From: Bacillota bacterium
GTDB taxonomy: Bacteria; Bacillota; Clostridia; Acetivibrionales; DSM-1351
Assembly: GCA_023443515.1 (NCBI GenBank)
Contig: JAEZUC010000162.1
Location: forward strand, 1 to 53,048
Length of the DNA stretch: 53,048 bases
Direction of reading: 5' to 3'
Shown here one piece after another: positions 16,697 to 25,179 of this stretch. The translations under genes were made by a program, and so were the position numbers. The notes beneath the pieces are model-generated. The model was not told where the DNA came from. It did no database searches and worked only from the letters and a program-made list of their open reading frames with translations. Within the stretch, counting starts at the first letter, position 1. Each line of letters starts with the position of its first letter.

Positions 16697-19600
16697 AACC
16701 TTTAAGACTTACAATTAGTGCCTTTGGGCCATATGCCCAAAAACAGTTTATCGATTTTACCACCCTTACTGAACAGATATTCGTAATATCAGGCCCCACA
16801 GGTTCAGGAAAGACTACTGTTTTTGACGCTATCAGCTTTGCTCTTTTTGGTGAAGCTTCAGGAAGCAGCAGGGACAGGGATAGTCTGCGAAGTGATTTTG
16901 CAGAGCCGGGAACTGAAACATTTGTTGAACTTGAGTTTGAACTGAGGGGTAAAATATACAGGATAAGAAGATCACCCCAACAGGAACAAAAGAAGCTAAG
17001 GGGAGAGGGTTATACTATAAGAAATTCCGATGCGGAGCTTCTGATGCCGGACGGTACCCTTATTACAAAAATAATAAACGTAGACGAGCGTATAAATCAG
17101 TTGCTTGGTATTAATAAATCCCAATTTAAGCAAATTGTAATGCTTCCCCAGGGAGAATTCAGGAAGCTTCTGGAGTCGGACAGTAGTGACAGAGAGGTTA
17201 TATTCAGAAAAATATTCGGGACCGAACATTTTGCAGAAATACAAAGAAGACTTGATGAAGACAGAGCCGGTCTGGAAAAATCCGTTCACGACTTAAAAAC
17301 CCAGATAGATACACATATAAAGCATTTTGATGTGGGTGAAGACCAAACACTCGTTGAAATTAGGACTGCCGAAAACATTAATGTGGGACAATTCATCACT
17401 TGTATTGAACAAATGATGCAAAAGGACAGGTCTATAATAGATGAAATAAAGGTTGAATTAAATGAAACGGCAAAAGAACAGAGCTTGCTCCAGAAAGAGA
17501 TTACAAAATGCACGGAGGTAAACAAAAAGCTCTTTGACACGGAACAAACTAAACAGCAGTATGAGGTTCTTCTTTCAAGACAGAACGAATTACGAGAGAA
17601 AGAGGAAATTCTCCAATTTGCAAGAAAAGCCTTACCAATAAATGAAGTTGATGAGCAGTGCAGAAAAGTAGAGAAGACACTGGAAATAAAGGTAGCAGAA
17701 TTGGAGCTGGCAAAGCAGGAGCTTGAGAAAAGGAAGTCGGAGTTTACAAATACCACAGAAAGCCTGAATATGTATATTGGGTTGGAACCGGAAAATAAGA
17801 AGAATGAGACCCAGCTTGCTTTATTACAAAAAATGATTCCAAAGGTAATCCAATATGATAAGGGGTTAAAGGATTTGGAGTCTGTCAGGGTAGAATACAC
17901 TAAGTCCACCGGGGAACTTGAAAAAGCTAGGAAGGACCTTGAGACGAATAAAAACAAGGAAAGCCAGCAGGCGGAAAATCTAAAATTGCTTTATACAACC
18001 GAGGCTGAATGTATAAGTCTTGAAAGACAATTATCAGAAAATAAAAAGCTTCTCATGGAGCTTGATGGAATAAGAAAGCTTATAGTAGCATGCCAGGAAG
18101 AAATCAGTAGTCTCGACAACAAAAGGGTTGAGTTTGCTTCCTTTGAAAAGGAGTTTTCTGAATTCAGAAGCAGACTGGAATCCATGGAGGACAATTATAT
18201 ACAGGGACAGGCAGGAATTCTGGCAAAAACCTTGACGGAAAATACTCCTTGCCCTGTGTGTGGTGCTCTTGACCATCCAAAGCCTGCAGAAATGCCAGCC
18301 AGTATACCTACAGAGGAGCATATAAGTAATAAAAAATCGGAATTTTCCAAGCTGTCAGAACTCAGGACAGAAAAGTCAAAGGGTATTTCCGAGTTAAATG
18401 GAAGTGTAGAGAGTAAACGGCAAGAGATACTCAGCAGACTTAATGCTCTTGATGACAATGTAATAATGGCAGACTGTATCCGACTTGTGGAAAGCGGTGG
18501 TTTTGAAACATTGCTGGGGCTTATAAATGCTACGGGAAGCAGTTTGAAGGAAAAAACCGTTGAATTAAAAACTAAATATAATACAAAAAAAGAATTTGCA
18601 GACAGAAAAAGCATATTTGAAAAGGAACACTCAGAAACACGTGCCAGACTGAAAGAATTGGAAGAGACTGTTCAAACGCTGACAGGGCAAAAATCCGGTA
18701 TATTTGAAGAAATCACAAGACTGCAAGCAGAAGCTAAAGCTATTGAGGAAGAGCTTTCGGAAGATATACGCTCCGCATCAAAGTTGAAAGCCAGAATTGA
18801 AGAACAAAAGAGTAAAATAAACAAATATCGTGAACAATATGAGCAGTTTAAAAAACTACATGAATCCTCACGAGAAGCTGTAGGTAATGCAGAAAAGGAA
18901 GTGGCTGTGAGGGTGTCCTCTTTAGAGGAAGGACGAAAAGAAATTGTCAGGCTGCAAAATCTTCTAATGGAGAAGCTTGAGTATTCAAAATTTGAGAATT
19001 ACCAGCAATTTTTGAATATGAAAAAAACTCAGGAGGAAATTGACGCGCTCCAAACAGAAATAAATAACTATTATCAAAACTTAAAATCAAGCCAGGATTT
19101 GTACCTGCGTCTGGAAGAGGAAACAAAAGGTCTTGAAAAACAGGATATTATTATGCTGAACGCTAATTATTCAGAGTTGGAAAAAAAACAGCAGGCCCTT
19201 CAGGAACGGCATAATATAGTGTTCTCCAGATTCAATAACAACTCAAAAACAATAAAACAGCTGACTGCTGCCTTGGATAAATTGAAAACACTGGAGGATA
19301 AATATTTCATAATCGGGAAACTGGCCAATGTTTCAAAAGGGAATAATCCTCAAAGGATAACATTTGAGAGATATGTACTGGCAGCATATTTTGACGAGAT
19401 TATAATTGCGGCAAATCATAGACTTACCAGGATGACAGGCTCAAGATACTATTTAAAGAGAAAAGAGGAAAAAGGGAAGGGGCGGGCTCAGCAAGGTTTG
19501 GAACTTGAGGTTTTTGACAACTATACGGGAAAAGCGCGCCATGTTAAGACTCTTTCGGGGGGAGAGGGTTTCAAAGCTTCACTTTCACTTGCTCTGGGTT

Positions 19601-19842
19601 TAGCGGACGTGGTACAGTCCTATTCCGGGGGGATTAGCCTTGATACCCTGTTTGTTGATGAGGGCTTTGGTTCACTTGACCCTGAATCTCTGGATAGTGC
19701 CATAGAATGTCTTACTGAGATTCAGAAAACAGGCCGTTTGGTAGGTGTTATTTCACATGTAACCGAAATAAAAGAGAGAATACAATCAGTTCTGGAAGTA
19801 ATACCCAACAAAGAAGGAAGCTTTGTAAATTTCAATATATAA
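16693..19842 (+). CDS. sbcC: DNA repair ATPase SbcC
   Basis: The 1049-residue Rad50-type SMC-like ATPase has Walker A GPTGSGKTT (34-42) at the N-terminus and two long coiled-coil arms. A zinc hook CPVCG sits at about 520-524, near the middle, where two molecules join through a shared zinc. The ABC signature TLSGGEGFKASLSLALGLA is at about 953-971, and Walker B is LFVDEGFGSLDPES. It works with SbcD in processing DNA breaks and hairpins. Long antisense frames inside it arise from the biased codon pattern of the coiled coil and are not genes. Confidence 0.97.
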   Translation: MKPLRLTISAFGPYAQKQFIDFTTLTEQIFVISGPTGSGKTTVFDAISFALFGEASGSSRDRDSLRSDFAEPGTETFVELEFELRGKIYRIRRSPQQEQKKLRGEGYTIRNSDAELLMPDGTLITKIINVDERINQLLGINKSQFKQIVMLPQGEFRKLLESDSSDREVIFRKIFGTEHFAEIQRRLDEDRAGLEKSVHDLKTQIDTHIKHFDVGEDQTLVEIRTAENINVGQFITCIEQMMQKDRSIIDEIKVELNETAKEQSLLQKEITKCTEVNKKLFDTEQTKQQYEVLLSRQNELREKEEILQFARKALPINEVDEQCRKVEKTLEIKVAELELAKQELEKRKSEFTNTTESLNMYIGLEPENKKNETQLALLQKMIPKVIQYDKGLKDLESVRVEYTKSTGELEKARKDLETNKNKESQQAENLKLLYTTEAECISLERQLSENKKLLMELDGIRKLIVACQEEISSLDNKRVEFASFEKEFSEFRSRLESMEDNYIQGQAGILAKTLTENTPCPVCGALDHPKPAEMPASIPTEEHISNKKSEFSKLSELRTEKSKGISELNGSVESKRQEILSRLNALDDNVIMADCIRLVESGGFETLLGLINATGSSLKEKTVELKTKYNTKKEFADRKSIFEKEHSETRARLKELEETVQTLTGQKSGIFEEITRLQAEAKAIEEELSEDIRSASKLKARIEEQKSKINKYREQYEQFKKLHESSREAVGNAEKEVAVRVSSLEEGRKEIVRLQNLLMEKLEYSKFENYQQFLNMKKTQEEIDALQTEINNYYQNLKSSQDLYLRLEEETKGLEKQDIIMLNANYSELEKKQQALQERHNIVFSRFNNNSKTIKQLTAALDKLKTLEDKYFIIGKLANVSKGNNPQRITFERYVLAAYFDEIIIAANHRLTRMTGSRYYLKRKEEKGKGRAQQGLELEVFDNYTGKARHVKTLSGGEGFKASLSLALGLADVVQSYSGGISLDTLFVDEGFGSLDPESLDSAIECLTEIQKTGRLVGVISHVTEIKERIQSVLEVIPNKEGSFVNFNI

Positions 19843-19869
19843 CGTTATAAAATAACATTATAAAATTGG

Positions 19870-19892
19870 CTCCTGAGCAAAATACTCAGGAG
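19870..19892. terminator. Hairpin between sbcC and glgB
   Basis: An 8-bp stem CTCCTGAG / CTCAGGAG has a 7-nt loop and lies between two convergent genes. The glgB stop codon is inside the stem. Flanking T runs are short on both strands. Confidence 0.55.
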
Positions 19893-22114
19893 TCTTTGAA
19901 TATCGGTCTGAAAACAAGTACACCAAATGAGGGTATTGTAAGACAAAGCTTGAAGGGCCGTCCATGCAATGGTTCGTTAATCGCGGTATATATCTTATTT
20001 GCATCATCCGGATCATACCCACCATACTTTTCATAGTTACTGTTCATAACAAGCTCATAATCAAGTTCGAAAGGTACACCGATGCAATAATTATAATTAA
20101 CTGCAGGTGTAAAGTTGCAAACAAATATCAGCATATCATGGTAGTTCCGACCCTTTCTAATGAAGGAAACTACACTGTGGTCATTATCGTTGCAGTCTAT
20201 CCACTCAAACCCGTCATAGCTCAAATCTACTTCATACAAAGCCTTACTTTCTCTATACAAAGCGTTCAAATCCCGGACATAGGTTTGAAGCTTTTTGTGC
20301 ATTTCATAATCCAGCAGGTGCCAATCCAGGCCTTTTTTGTCGTTCCACTCTATGAATTGTCCGTACTCGCCACCCATAAACAGAAGCTTTTTACCCGGGT
20401 GACCATAGGTATAACCATAAGTTGCCCGAAGCCCTGCAAACTTCTGCCAGTAATCTCCCGGCTGTTTGCTCAGCATAGAGCACTTGCCGTGAACGACTTC
20501 GTCATGAGACAGTACAAGAATATAATTTTCACTGAAAGCGTACATTAATGAAAAAGTTATAAGATTATGGTGGTATTTTCTATATATGGGGTCCATTTTT
20601 ATATATTTCAGGAAATCATTCATCCAGCCCATATTCCACTTAAAGGTAAATCCCAGACCGCCCATATAAGGTGGTTTAGTAATCATAGGCCAGGAAGAGG
20701 ACTCCTCAGCCACCATTATTACACCCTTGAAATACCCGAATATGGTTGTATTAAGCTGTTTAAGAAAATCCGTAGCCTCAAGGTTGAGATTTCCTCCGTA
20801 TTTGTTTGGAGTCCACTGCCCGGGCTTTTTAGCATAATCCAGGTAAATCATAGACGCAACGGCATCTACTCTCAAACCGTCTATATGATACTTATCGAAC
20901 CAAAATACAGCATTTGATATCAGGAAATTTCGTACTTCATTCCTCCCATGGTTAAAAACAAGGGTGCCCCATTCAGGATGTTCCCCCAGACGTGGGTCTG
21001 AATGCTCGTATAAAGCTGTTCCGTCAAACTGGGCCAAGCCATGAGCATCCTTTGGGAAGTGAGCCGGAACCCAGTCCAGAAAGACTCCTATATCATTCTG
21101 ATGGCACAAGTCTACGAAATACATGAAATCTTCAGGCTTTCCGTAACGGCTGGTGACAGCGTAATAGCCTGTAACCTGATATCCCCAAGAACCGTCAAAA
21201 GGATGTTCAGCAACAGGCAATAGTTCAATGTGTGTATACCCCATGTCTTTTACATAGGGGATCAGCCTATCAGCAATAGTCCTGTAATTAATGTATAGGT
21301 CGCCGTTTTCATCAGGTTCGGCGGCAGTTGACCATGTTCCAAGATGAAGTTCGTATATTGACATAGGGTCATTGAATACATCTTTTTCTTCCCTGGCACT
21401 CATCCATTGGTCATCACACCAAGTATAACTGTCGATGTCCGTAACAATTGAGGCAGTTGAAGGCCTTTTTTCGGCGTAGTAAGCATAAGGGTCGGCTTTA
21501 TAGATTAAATTATCCTCAGAGGTTTTAATCTCAAATTTATATATATCTCCGGCGGATACAAGGGGAATAAATAACTCCCATACACCTGATGAGCCCAGTT
21601 CACGCATTTGGTGCCTCCGCCCATCCCATTGGTTGAAATCCCCCACAACACTCACACGTTTGGCACAAGGAGCCCATACCGCAAATAGTGTTCCGTTTAT
21701 ATCATTATGTGTCATGACATGCGCACCGAGTTTCTCGTAAATTCTGTGGTGATTTCCTTGATTAAAAAGATGAGTATCAAACTCCGATATGACAGGCCAG
21801 AAACTATAAGGGTCATATGTTGTGAAGGTACTACCAGAGGGGTCTGTAATTTTTAGCTGATACTCAAATATATCACTTCTATCTGGGAAAATGATTTCGT
21901 ATATACCATCACTGCACAGCTTTTTCATAGGAAATGAGTTGCCTGAGGAGACATCTGCCAGCTCAACCATTTGTGCAGCAGGTTGATACACTCTGACAAC
22001 GGTTTGAAGATTCTTACCCTCCACACCCAATAGGTGCATCCCCAGATAAGAATGAGGGTCTTTACATTCTCCATTTATAATACTTGTAGCAACTTCAATA
22101 AAATTTCTTCTCAT
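19886..22114 (-). CDS. glgB: 1,4-alpha-glucan branching enzyme
   Basis: The GH13 enzyme of about 742 residues creates alpha-1,6 branches in glycogen. It has two N-terminal CBM48-like domains (SYLGMHLLG... and GTLFAVWAPCAKRVSVVGDF) and then the catalytic barrel. Barrel motifs are DWVPAHFPKDAHGL, the nucleophile in DGLRVDAVASM (about D416), the acid/base in MVAEESSSWP (about E469) and the stabiliser in LSHDEVVHGK (about D537). The start is the ATG at 22114, which has GAGGTG 7 nt upstream. The longer frame to 22159 includes the ribosome site itself. No other glycogen genes are in the window, so the gene is separated from any glgCAP cluster. Confidence 0.95.
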   Translation of the reverse strand: MRRNFIEVATSIINGECKDPHSYLGMHLLGVEGKNLQTVVRVYQPAAQMVELADVSSGNSFPMKKLCSDGIYEIIFPDRSDIFEYQLKITDPSGSTFTTYDPYSFWPVISEFDTHLFNQGNHHRIYEKLGAHVMTHNDINGTLFAVWAPCAKRVSVVGDFNQWDGRRHQMRELGSSGVWELFIPLVSAGDIYKFEIKTSEDNLIYKADPYAYYAEKRPSTASIVTDIDSYTWCDDQWMSAREEKDVFNDPMSIYELHLGTWSTAAEPDENGDLYINYRTIADRLIPYVKDMGYTHIELLPVAEHPFDGSWGYQVTGYYAVTSRYGKPEDFMYFVDLCHQNDIGVFLDWVPAHFPKDAHGLAQFDGTALYEHSDPRLGEHPEWGTLVFNHGRNEVRNFLISNAVFWFDKYHIDGLRVDAVASMIYLDYAKKPGQWTPNKYGGNLNLEATDFLKQLNTTIFGYFKGVIMVAEESSSWPMITKPPYMGGLGFTFKWNMGWMNDFLKYIKMDPIYRKYHHNLITFSLMYAFSENYILVLSHDEVVHGKCSMLSKQPGDYWQKFAGLRATYGYTYGHPGKKLLFMGGEYGQFIEWNDKKGLDWHLLDYEMHKKLQTYVRDLNALYRESKALYEVDLSYDGFEWIDCNDNDHSVVSFIRKGRNYHDMLIFVCNFTPAVNYNYCIGVPFELDYELVMNSNYEKYGGYDPDDANKIYTAINEPLHGRPFKLCLTIPSFGVLVFRPIFKDS

Positions 22115-22160
22115 GTAACACCTCATAATTAAAACATAGGAGCAAGTTTCTATTACCATT

Positions 22161-22170
22161 ATTATAACAT
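22161..22170 (-). promoter_or_regulatory. Possible extended -10 promoter of glgB
   Basis: On the minus strand TATGTTATAAT gives a TGnTATAAT extended -10 box about 45 nt before the glgB start. I see no good -35 box. Confidence 0.3.
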
Positions 22171-22214
22171 AATAAGGAAATTAATAATAACGGTAAGTGA
22201 TATTCACATGAGTA

Positions 22215-23273
22215 TTATTGTTGGTTTGGCCATTGGTTTCTTGGAACATGTCTGTACACATCTTCAAGTTTATGAAATCCTGCATGTATAACAGTGTCAA
22301 CAAGAGAATCCCTTGTGACCACTACAGGCTCTACCATTTCATAGGGAATATCATATTCACCGTCATTAATGAATTTATTGCTGGCATAGTAATCATTTCT
22401 TAGAAGGCCCATTGCTACATCGATGGCCTTTTCCGCCAATTGGTCTATAGGCTTATAAACAGTTAATAGCTGAGTACCTTCCGCTACTCTTTGGCAACCG
22501 GATATGTCAGCATCGTGTCCGGTAACAGGAACCTTCCCTGCCATGTGTTTTTTGGAGAGAGCTTCTATTGCAGAGCCTGCAAGACCGTCATTAGCGGCGA
22601 TAACAGCATCAATTTTTTTTCCGGCACGAAGGGCCTTATTCACACACTTATATGCATCCTCGGGATTCCAGTCCTCTGCCCAGACTTCATCAACTATTTT
22701 TATAGAGCCTTCATAAAGATACTTATCCAATATGTTTTTAAAACCTTTATTATACATGAAGCTATTGTTGTCAGTTTTAGCACCGTTAATTATTATGTAA
22801 TTACCTTTAGGTACTTTAGATACCATCAGGGAGGCCATATATTCACCAACTTTTATGTTGTCAAAGGAGACATAAAAATCGGCATTTGCATTCTTGATTA
22901 ACCTGTCATAGCATATTACTCTTATCCCTTTGTTTCTGGCAAGTTGAACAGCTTGCTTAGATTTTTCGTAGTCATGGGCAACAATTATAAGAATGTCTAT
23001 ATCCTTTGATAACAGATTTTTAACTTGGGAAATTTGCTCGTCTAGGTCATTGTTTGCATTCCGGAAAAGGATCTCTGCTCCTTTAGCTTGAGCCTTTGCT
23101 CTGAGAGCTGCTATATCTCTTTGCCAGCGTTCTTCATTGAGGGTAGCCATAGATAGACCAATGGTTATTTTGTCAGGGTTATTATTTTGATTTGTGTAGG
23201 TGCAGCCGGATAAAAAAGTTACAATAATCAGACTTGTAATTGAAAGGAGTATCATTAATTGCTTAATCCTCAT
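22215..23273 (-). CDS. Sugar-binding lipoprotein, xylose-binding (XylF) type
   Basis: The 352-residue periplasmic-binding family 4 protein has a lipoprotein signal peptide (IVTFLSGC, Cys24). The mature part resembles D-xylose-binding proteins: IGLSMATLNEERWQRD, QISQVKNLLSKDIDILIIV, YDRLIKNANADFYVSFDN, AANDGLAGSAIEALSK and VTGHDADISGCQRVAEG. It would bind a sugar outside the cell. No permease or ATPase gene is adjacent. The protein may therefore serve a distant transporter or act as the sensor input of a two-component system, as lone family members do in cellulolytic clostridia (inference). GGGCGGTG upstream of the ATG is a poorly spaced ribosome site. Confidence 0.85.
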   Translation of the reverse strand: MRIKQLMILLSITSLIIVTFLSGCTYTNQNNNPDKITIGLSMATLNEERWQRDIAALRAKAQAKGAEILFRNANNDLDEQISQVKNLLSKDIDILIIVAHDYEKSKQAVQLARNKGIRVICYDRLIKNANADFYVSFDNIKVGEYMASLMVSKVPKGNYIIINGAKTDNNSFMYNKGFKNILDKYLYEGSIKIVDEVWAEDWNPEDAYKCVNKALRAGKKIDAVIAANDGLAGSAIEALSKKHMAGKVPVTGHDADISGCQRVAEGTQLLTVYKPIDQLAEKAIDVAMGLLRNDYYASNKFINDGEYDIPYEMVEPVVVTRDSLVDTVIHAGFHKLEDVYRHVPRNQWPNQQ

Positions 23274-23456
23274 TTAAACCAAACACCGCCCTTGTTAAAG
23301 TGTGAAAGTTACCTTTTATAAAGTAGGAATTTTCTATATGTATATATTACGGTTTTAAAAAGGTTTATTAAATCAGTTCAGAAATAAATACTATTTAAGG
23401 TTATCAAAAAAAACCAAAATATACAATACAAATTTGTGAAAATTAACCAATTACAA

Positions 23457-23744
23457 TTATAATGAACCTTCCATTTTTGTTAAAAGTTCTTCAAGTGAGT
23501 TTGCACTACTTGTATGGCTTCTAAAAACACTGATTTTCTTTTTCTTTGCTTCTCTTAGGGCAGTAAGTATCATTTTATGTGAAACTGTACCTGTAAAAAG
23601 GACTATTCCGTCAGGGTTTCCGATAACCTTATCAAATCTTGCAGGCATTTGAGTATAAATCTTTACACGGTGTCCCCGTTTACAACATATTTGTCTGTAT
23701 TCATCCTGCATTCTGTCATGACCACCTACTAATACAATACTCAT
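23457..23744 (-). CDS. DUF2325 family protein, predicted Fur-regulated
   Basis: The 95-residue protein starts MSIVLVGGHDRM, the conserved start of DUF2325 proteins, and has the rest of the pattern (YRQICCKRGHRVKIYTQ, FTGTVSHKMILTALREAKKK, VFRSHTSSANSLEELL). It looks like a small Rossmann-like domain. Function is unknown. The start is the ATG at 23744, with GGAGGG 7-8 nt upstream; a TTG at 23759 overlaps the ribosome site. Its promoter carries a perfect Fur box, which implies expression under iron limitation. The two adjacent cysteines at about residues 20-21 could matter for metal or redox sensing, but this is speculation. Confidence 0.85.
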   Translation of the reverse strand: MSIVLVGGHDRMQDEYRQICCKRGHRVKIYTQMPARFDKVIGNPDGIVLFTGTVSHKMILTALREAKKKKISVFRSHTSSANSLEELLTKMEGSL

Positions 23745-23767
23745 AAATAATCCCTCCAAACCAATTT

Positions 23768-23796
23768 ATGATAATGATAATCATTATCAATAACAA
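23768..23796 (-). promoter_or_regulatory. Promoter of the DUF2325 gene
   Basis: On the minus strand TTGTTA (23791-23796) and TATCAT (23768-23773) are spaced 17 bp. This leaves a leader of about 20 nt before the ATG. Confidence 0.5.
23770..23788. promoter_or_regulatory. Perfect Fur box
   Basis: GATAATGATAATCATTATC matches the classical 19-bp Fur consensus at every position. It covers the -10 box and spacer of the DUF2325 promoter, where bound Fur-Fe(II) would block RNA polymerase. The start codon is 26 nt away. Confidence 0.88.
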
Positions 23797-23845
23797 TGAT
23801 AGAATATCAAATTTTTACAGTTTAGTCAATAATAAAAAATAATAC

Positions 23846-23874
23846 TTGTTTATTTCAACACACTGTGATAAAAT
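23846..23874 (+). promoter_or_regulatory. Promoter of the rpsF-ssb-rpsR operon
   Basis: TTGTTT (23846-23851) and TAAAAT (23869-23874) are spaced 17 bp, about 90 nt before rpsF. Confidence 0.5.
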
Positions 23875-23914
23875 ACAAAATTGTATGTTACAAATAAATT
23901 AAGATAACATCCTT

Positions 23915-23943
23915 GCTCTGTACTCATGATACAGGGCCGCTAA
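23915..23943 (+). promoter_or_regulatory. Candidate S6:S18 autoregulatory leader element of rpsF
   Basis: An 8-bp hairpin (GCTCTGTA / TACAGGGC with one G-U pair, loop CTCATGA) sits just before the rpsF ribosome site. CCG overlaps and follows its 3' strand (23937-23939). Leaders with a hairpin and a CCG trinucleotide that bind the S6:S18 complex are known upstream of rpsF in many bacteria. My match is by eye only. Confidence 0.4.
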
Positions 23944-23966
23944 AGTCCGAGGGGAGGTGACCAATA

Positions 23967-24251
23967 ATGTTAAAGAAGTATGAAACTATCTTTATTATCA
24001 ATTCAGAAGTTGGCGAAGAAGCTACAAAGGCTCTCGTAGAAAAGTTCAAAACTATGCTCGAAACTTCAGCTCAGTTGGAAAGTATCGATGAATGGGGTAA
24101 GAGAAAGATGGCTTACGAAATCGATGATAAGATCGACGGTTATTATGTACTTGCGAACTTTTCATCAAGCCCAGATTTCCCTGCTGAATTAGAGAGAATC
24201 TATAAAATCACTGAAGGAATTCTCAAGTATATCATTATAAAGAAGGATTAG
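23967..24251 (+). CDS. rpsF: Ribosomal protein S6
   Basis: The 94-residue small-subunit protein S6 has the typical pattern LKKYETIFIINSEV...ESIDEWGKRKMAYEIDDKIDGYYVLANF. It binds 16S rRNA as a heterodimer with S18, which is encoded two genes downstream. The strong ribosome site GGGGAGGTGA precedes the ATG. It is the first gene of the conserved rpsF-ssb-rpsR operon; ssb starts 11 nt after its stop. Confidence 0.97.
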   Translation: MLKKYETIFIINSEVGEEATKALVEKFKTMLETSAQLESIDEWGKRKMAYEIDDKIDGYYVLANFSSSPDFPAELERIYKITEGILKYIIIKKD

Positions 24252-24262
24252 TAGGTGAGAGT

Positions 24263-24691
24263 ATGAACAAAGTTGTATTAATGGGTAGACTTACAAAAGA
24301 TCCAGACCTAAGATACACCAGTGGAAACAATACGGCAGTTGCGAGTTTCACACTTGCCGTAAACAGACGTTTTGCCAGAGAAGGACAGCCACAGGCTGAT
24401 TTCATCAATATTGTTGCATGGGACAAGAGTGCAGAGTTTTGTGGAAAATATTTTACAAAAGGCTTGCAGGTTGTCGTTGTTGGTAGGATTCAGACCAGAA
24501 CATGGGACGATAATGAGGGGAAGCGTCATTACGTTACAGAAGTTGTGGCAGAGGAAACTTACTTTGCAGACAGTAAACGTAATGGTGAAACTGGTAACGG
24601 TGGTTCCACACAGAAAACTTATTCTGAAGCACCTGCCGCATCCGGTGATGGATTCTATCCAATGGATGAGGATGACGAACTGCCTTTTTAA
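24263..24691 (+). CDS. ssb: Single-stranded DNA-binding protein
   Basis: The 142-residue SSB has an N-terminal OB fold (MNKVVLMGRLTKDPDLRYT..., about residues 1-105) and a short Gly/Ser-rich linker. The acidic tail DEDDELPF is the docking peptide for replication and repair partners. It coats single-stranded DNA as a tetramer. It lies between rpsF and rpsR as in most Firmicutes. Confidence 0.97.
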   Translation: MNKVVLMGRLTKDPDLRYTSGNNTAVASFTLAVNRRFAREGQPQADFINIVAWDKSAEFCGKYFTKGLQVVVVGRIQTRTWDDNEGKRHYVTEVVAEETYFADSKRNGETGNGGSTQKTYSEAPAASGDGFYPMDEDDELPF

Positions 24692-24749
24692 TATGGTATT
24701 TTGAACAAATACAAAACCGAAATTTAACAGAATTTTCTATAAATTAAAA

Positions 24750-24769
24750 TAAGTACCGCTAAGGGTGCT
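24750..24769 (+). promoter_or_regulatory. Leader hairpin of rpsR carrying CCGCTAA
   Basis: A 7-bp stem AAGTACC / GGTGCTT (one G-U pair) has a six-base loop GCTAAG and lies just before the rpsR ribosome site AAAGGAGG. The CCGCTAA at 24756-24762 is identical to that in the rpsF leader. Confidence 0.4.
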
Positions 24770-24787
24770 TGAAAGGAGGAGTTAGAC

Positions 24788-25081
24788 ATGCCAGGACCAA
24801 AGAGAGATAACAGAAGAAACGATAGAGATTCTTATGATAAGGGCGAAGGTAAAGGCGGCATGAGAATGAGAAGAGTTAAGAAAAAAGTTTGCTCATTCTG
24901 TGTTGACAAAGCTACTGATATAGATTACAAGGATGTTGCTAAAATCAGAAAGTATGTTTCTGAAAGAGGTAAGATTCTTCCTAGAAGAATATCAGGAAAC
25001 TGTGCTAAGCACCAACGTCAGTTAACAGTTGCGGTTAAGAGAGCAAGACATATTGCTTTACTTCCATATACTGCTGAATAG
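24788..25081 (+). CDS. rpsR: Ribosomal protein S18
   Basis: The 97-residue S18 has a basic, disordered N-terminal extension of about 30 residues. The conserved core follows (KKKVCSFCVDKATDIDYKDV..., LPRRISGNCAKHQRQLTVAVKRARHIALLPY). It forms a heterodimer with S6 on the 30S platform. The cysteines (CSFC, NCAKH) suggest the zinc-binding form of S18. It is the last gene of the operon. GGAGG lies 9 nt before the ATG. Confidence 0.97.
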   Translation: MPGPKRDNRRNDRDSYDKGEGKGGMRMRRVKKKVCSFCVDKATDIDYKDVAKIRKYVSERGKILPRRISGNCAKHQRQLTVAVKRARHIALLPYTAE

Positions 25082-25118
25082 AGATAAAAAAAGAGAGAAA
25101 AATATAATTTTAATCCAG

Positions 25119-25153
25119 AAAAGCACTGTAGGCGTATGCCTACAGTGCTTTTT
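25119..25153 (+). terminator. Terminator of the rpsF-ssb-rpsR operon
   Basis: A 15-bp perfect stem (25119-25133 with 25138-25152, core GCACTGTAGGC) has a 4-nt loop and a T run. It may also serve the convergent DUF2461 gene, whose stop is at 25180. Confidence 0.9.
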
Positions 25154-25179
25154 AATTTAGTGCTAAACCCTATCCCCCC

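Noticed and set aside
17286..17957. 223-codon antisense open frame inside sbcC
   Set aside because: It is a Ser/Phe-rich shadow of the Glu/Lys-rich coiled coil on the other strand, with no ribosome site or known domain.
19964..20548. 194-codon plus-strand frame antisense to glgB
   Set aside because: The GH13 motifs on the minus strand are unambiguous. The antisense product has no domain and no ribosome site.
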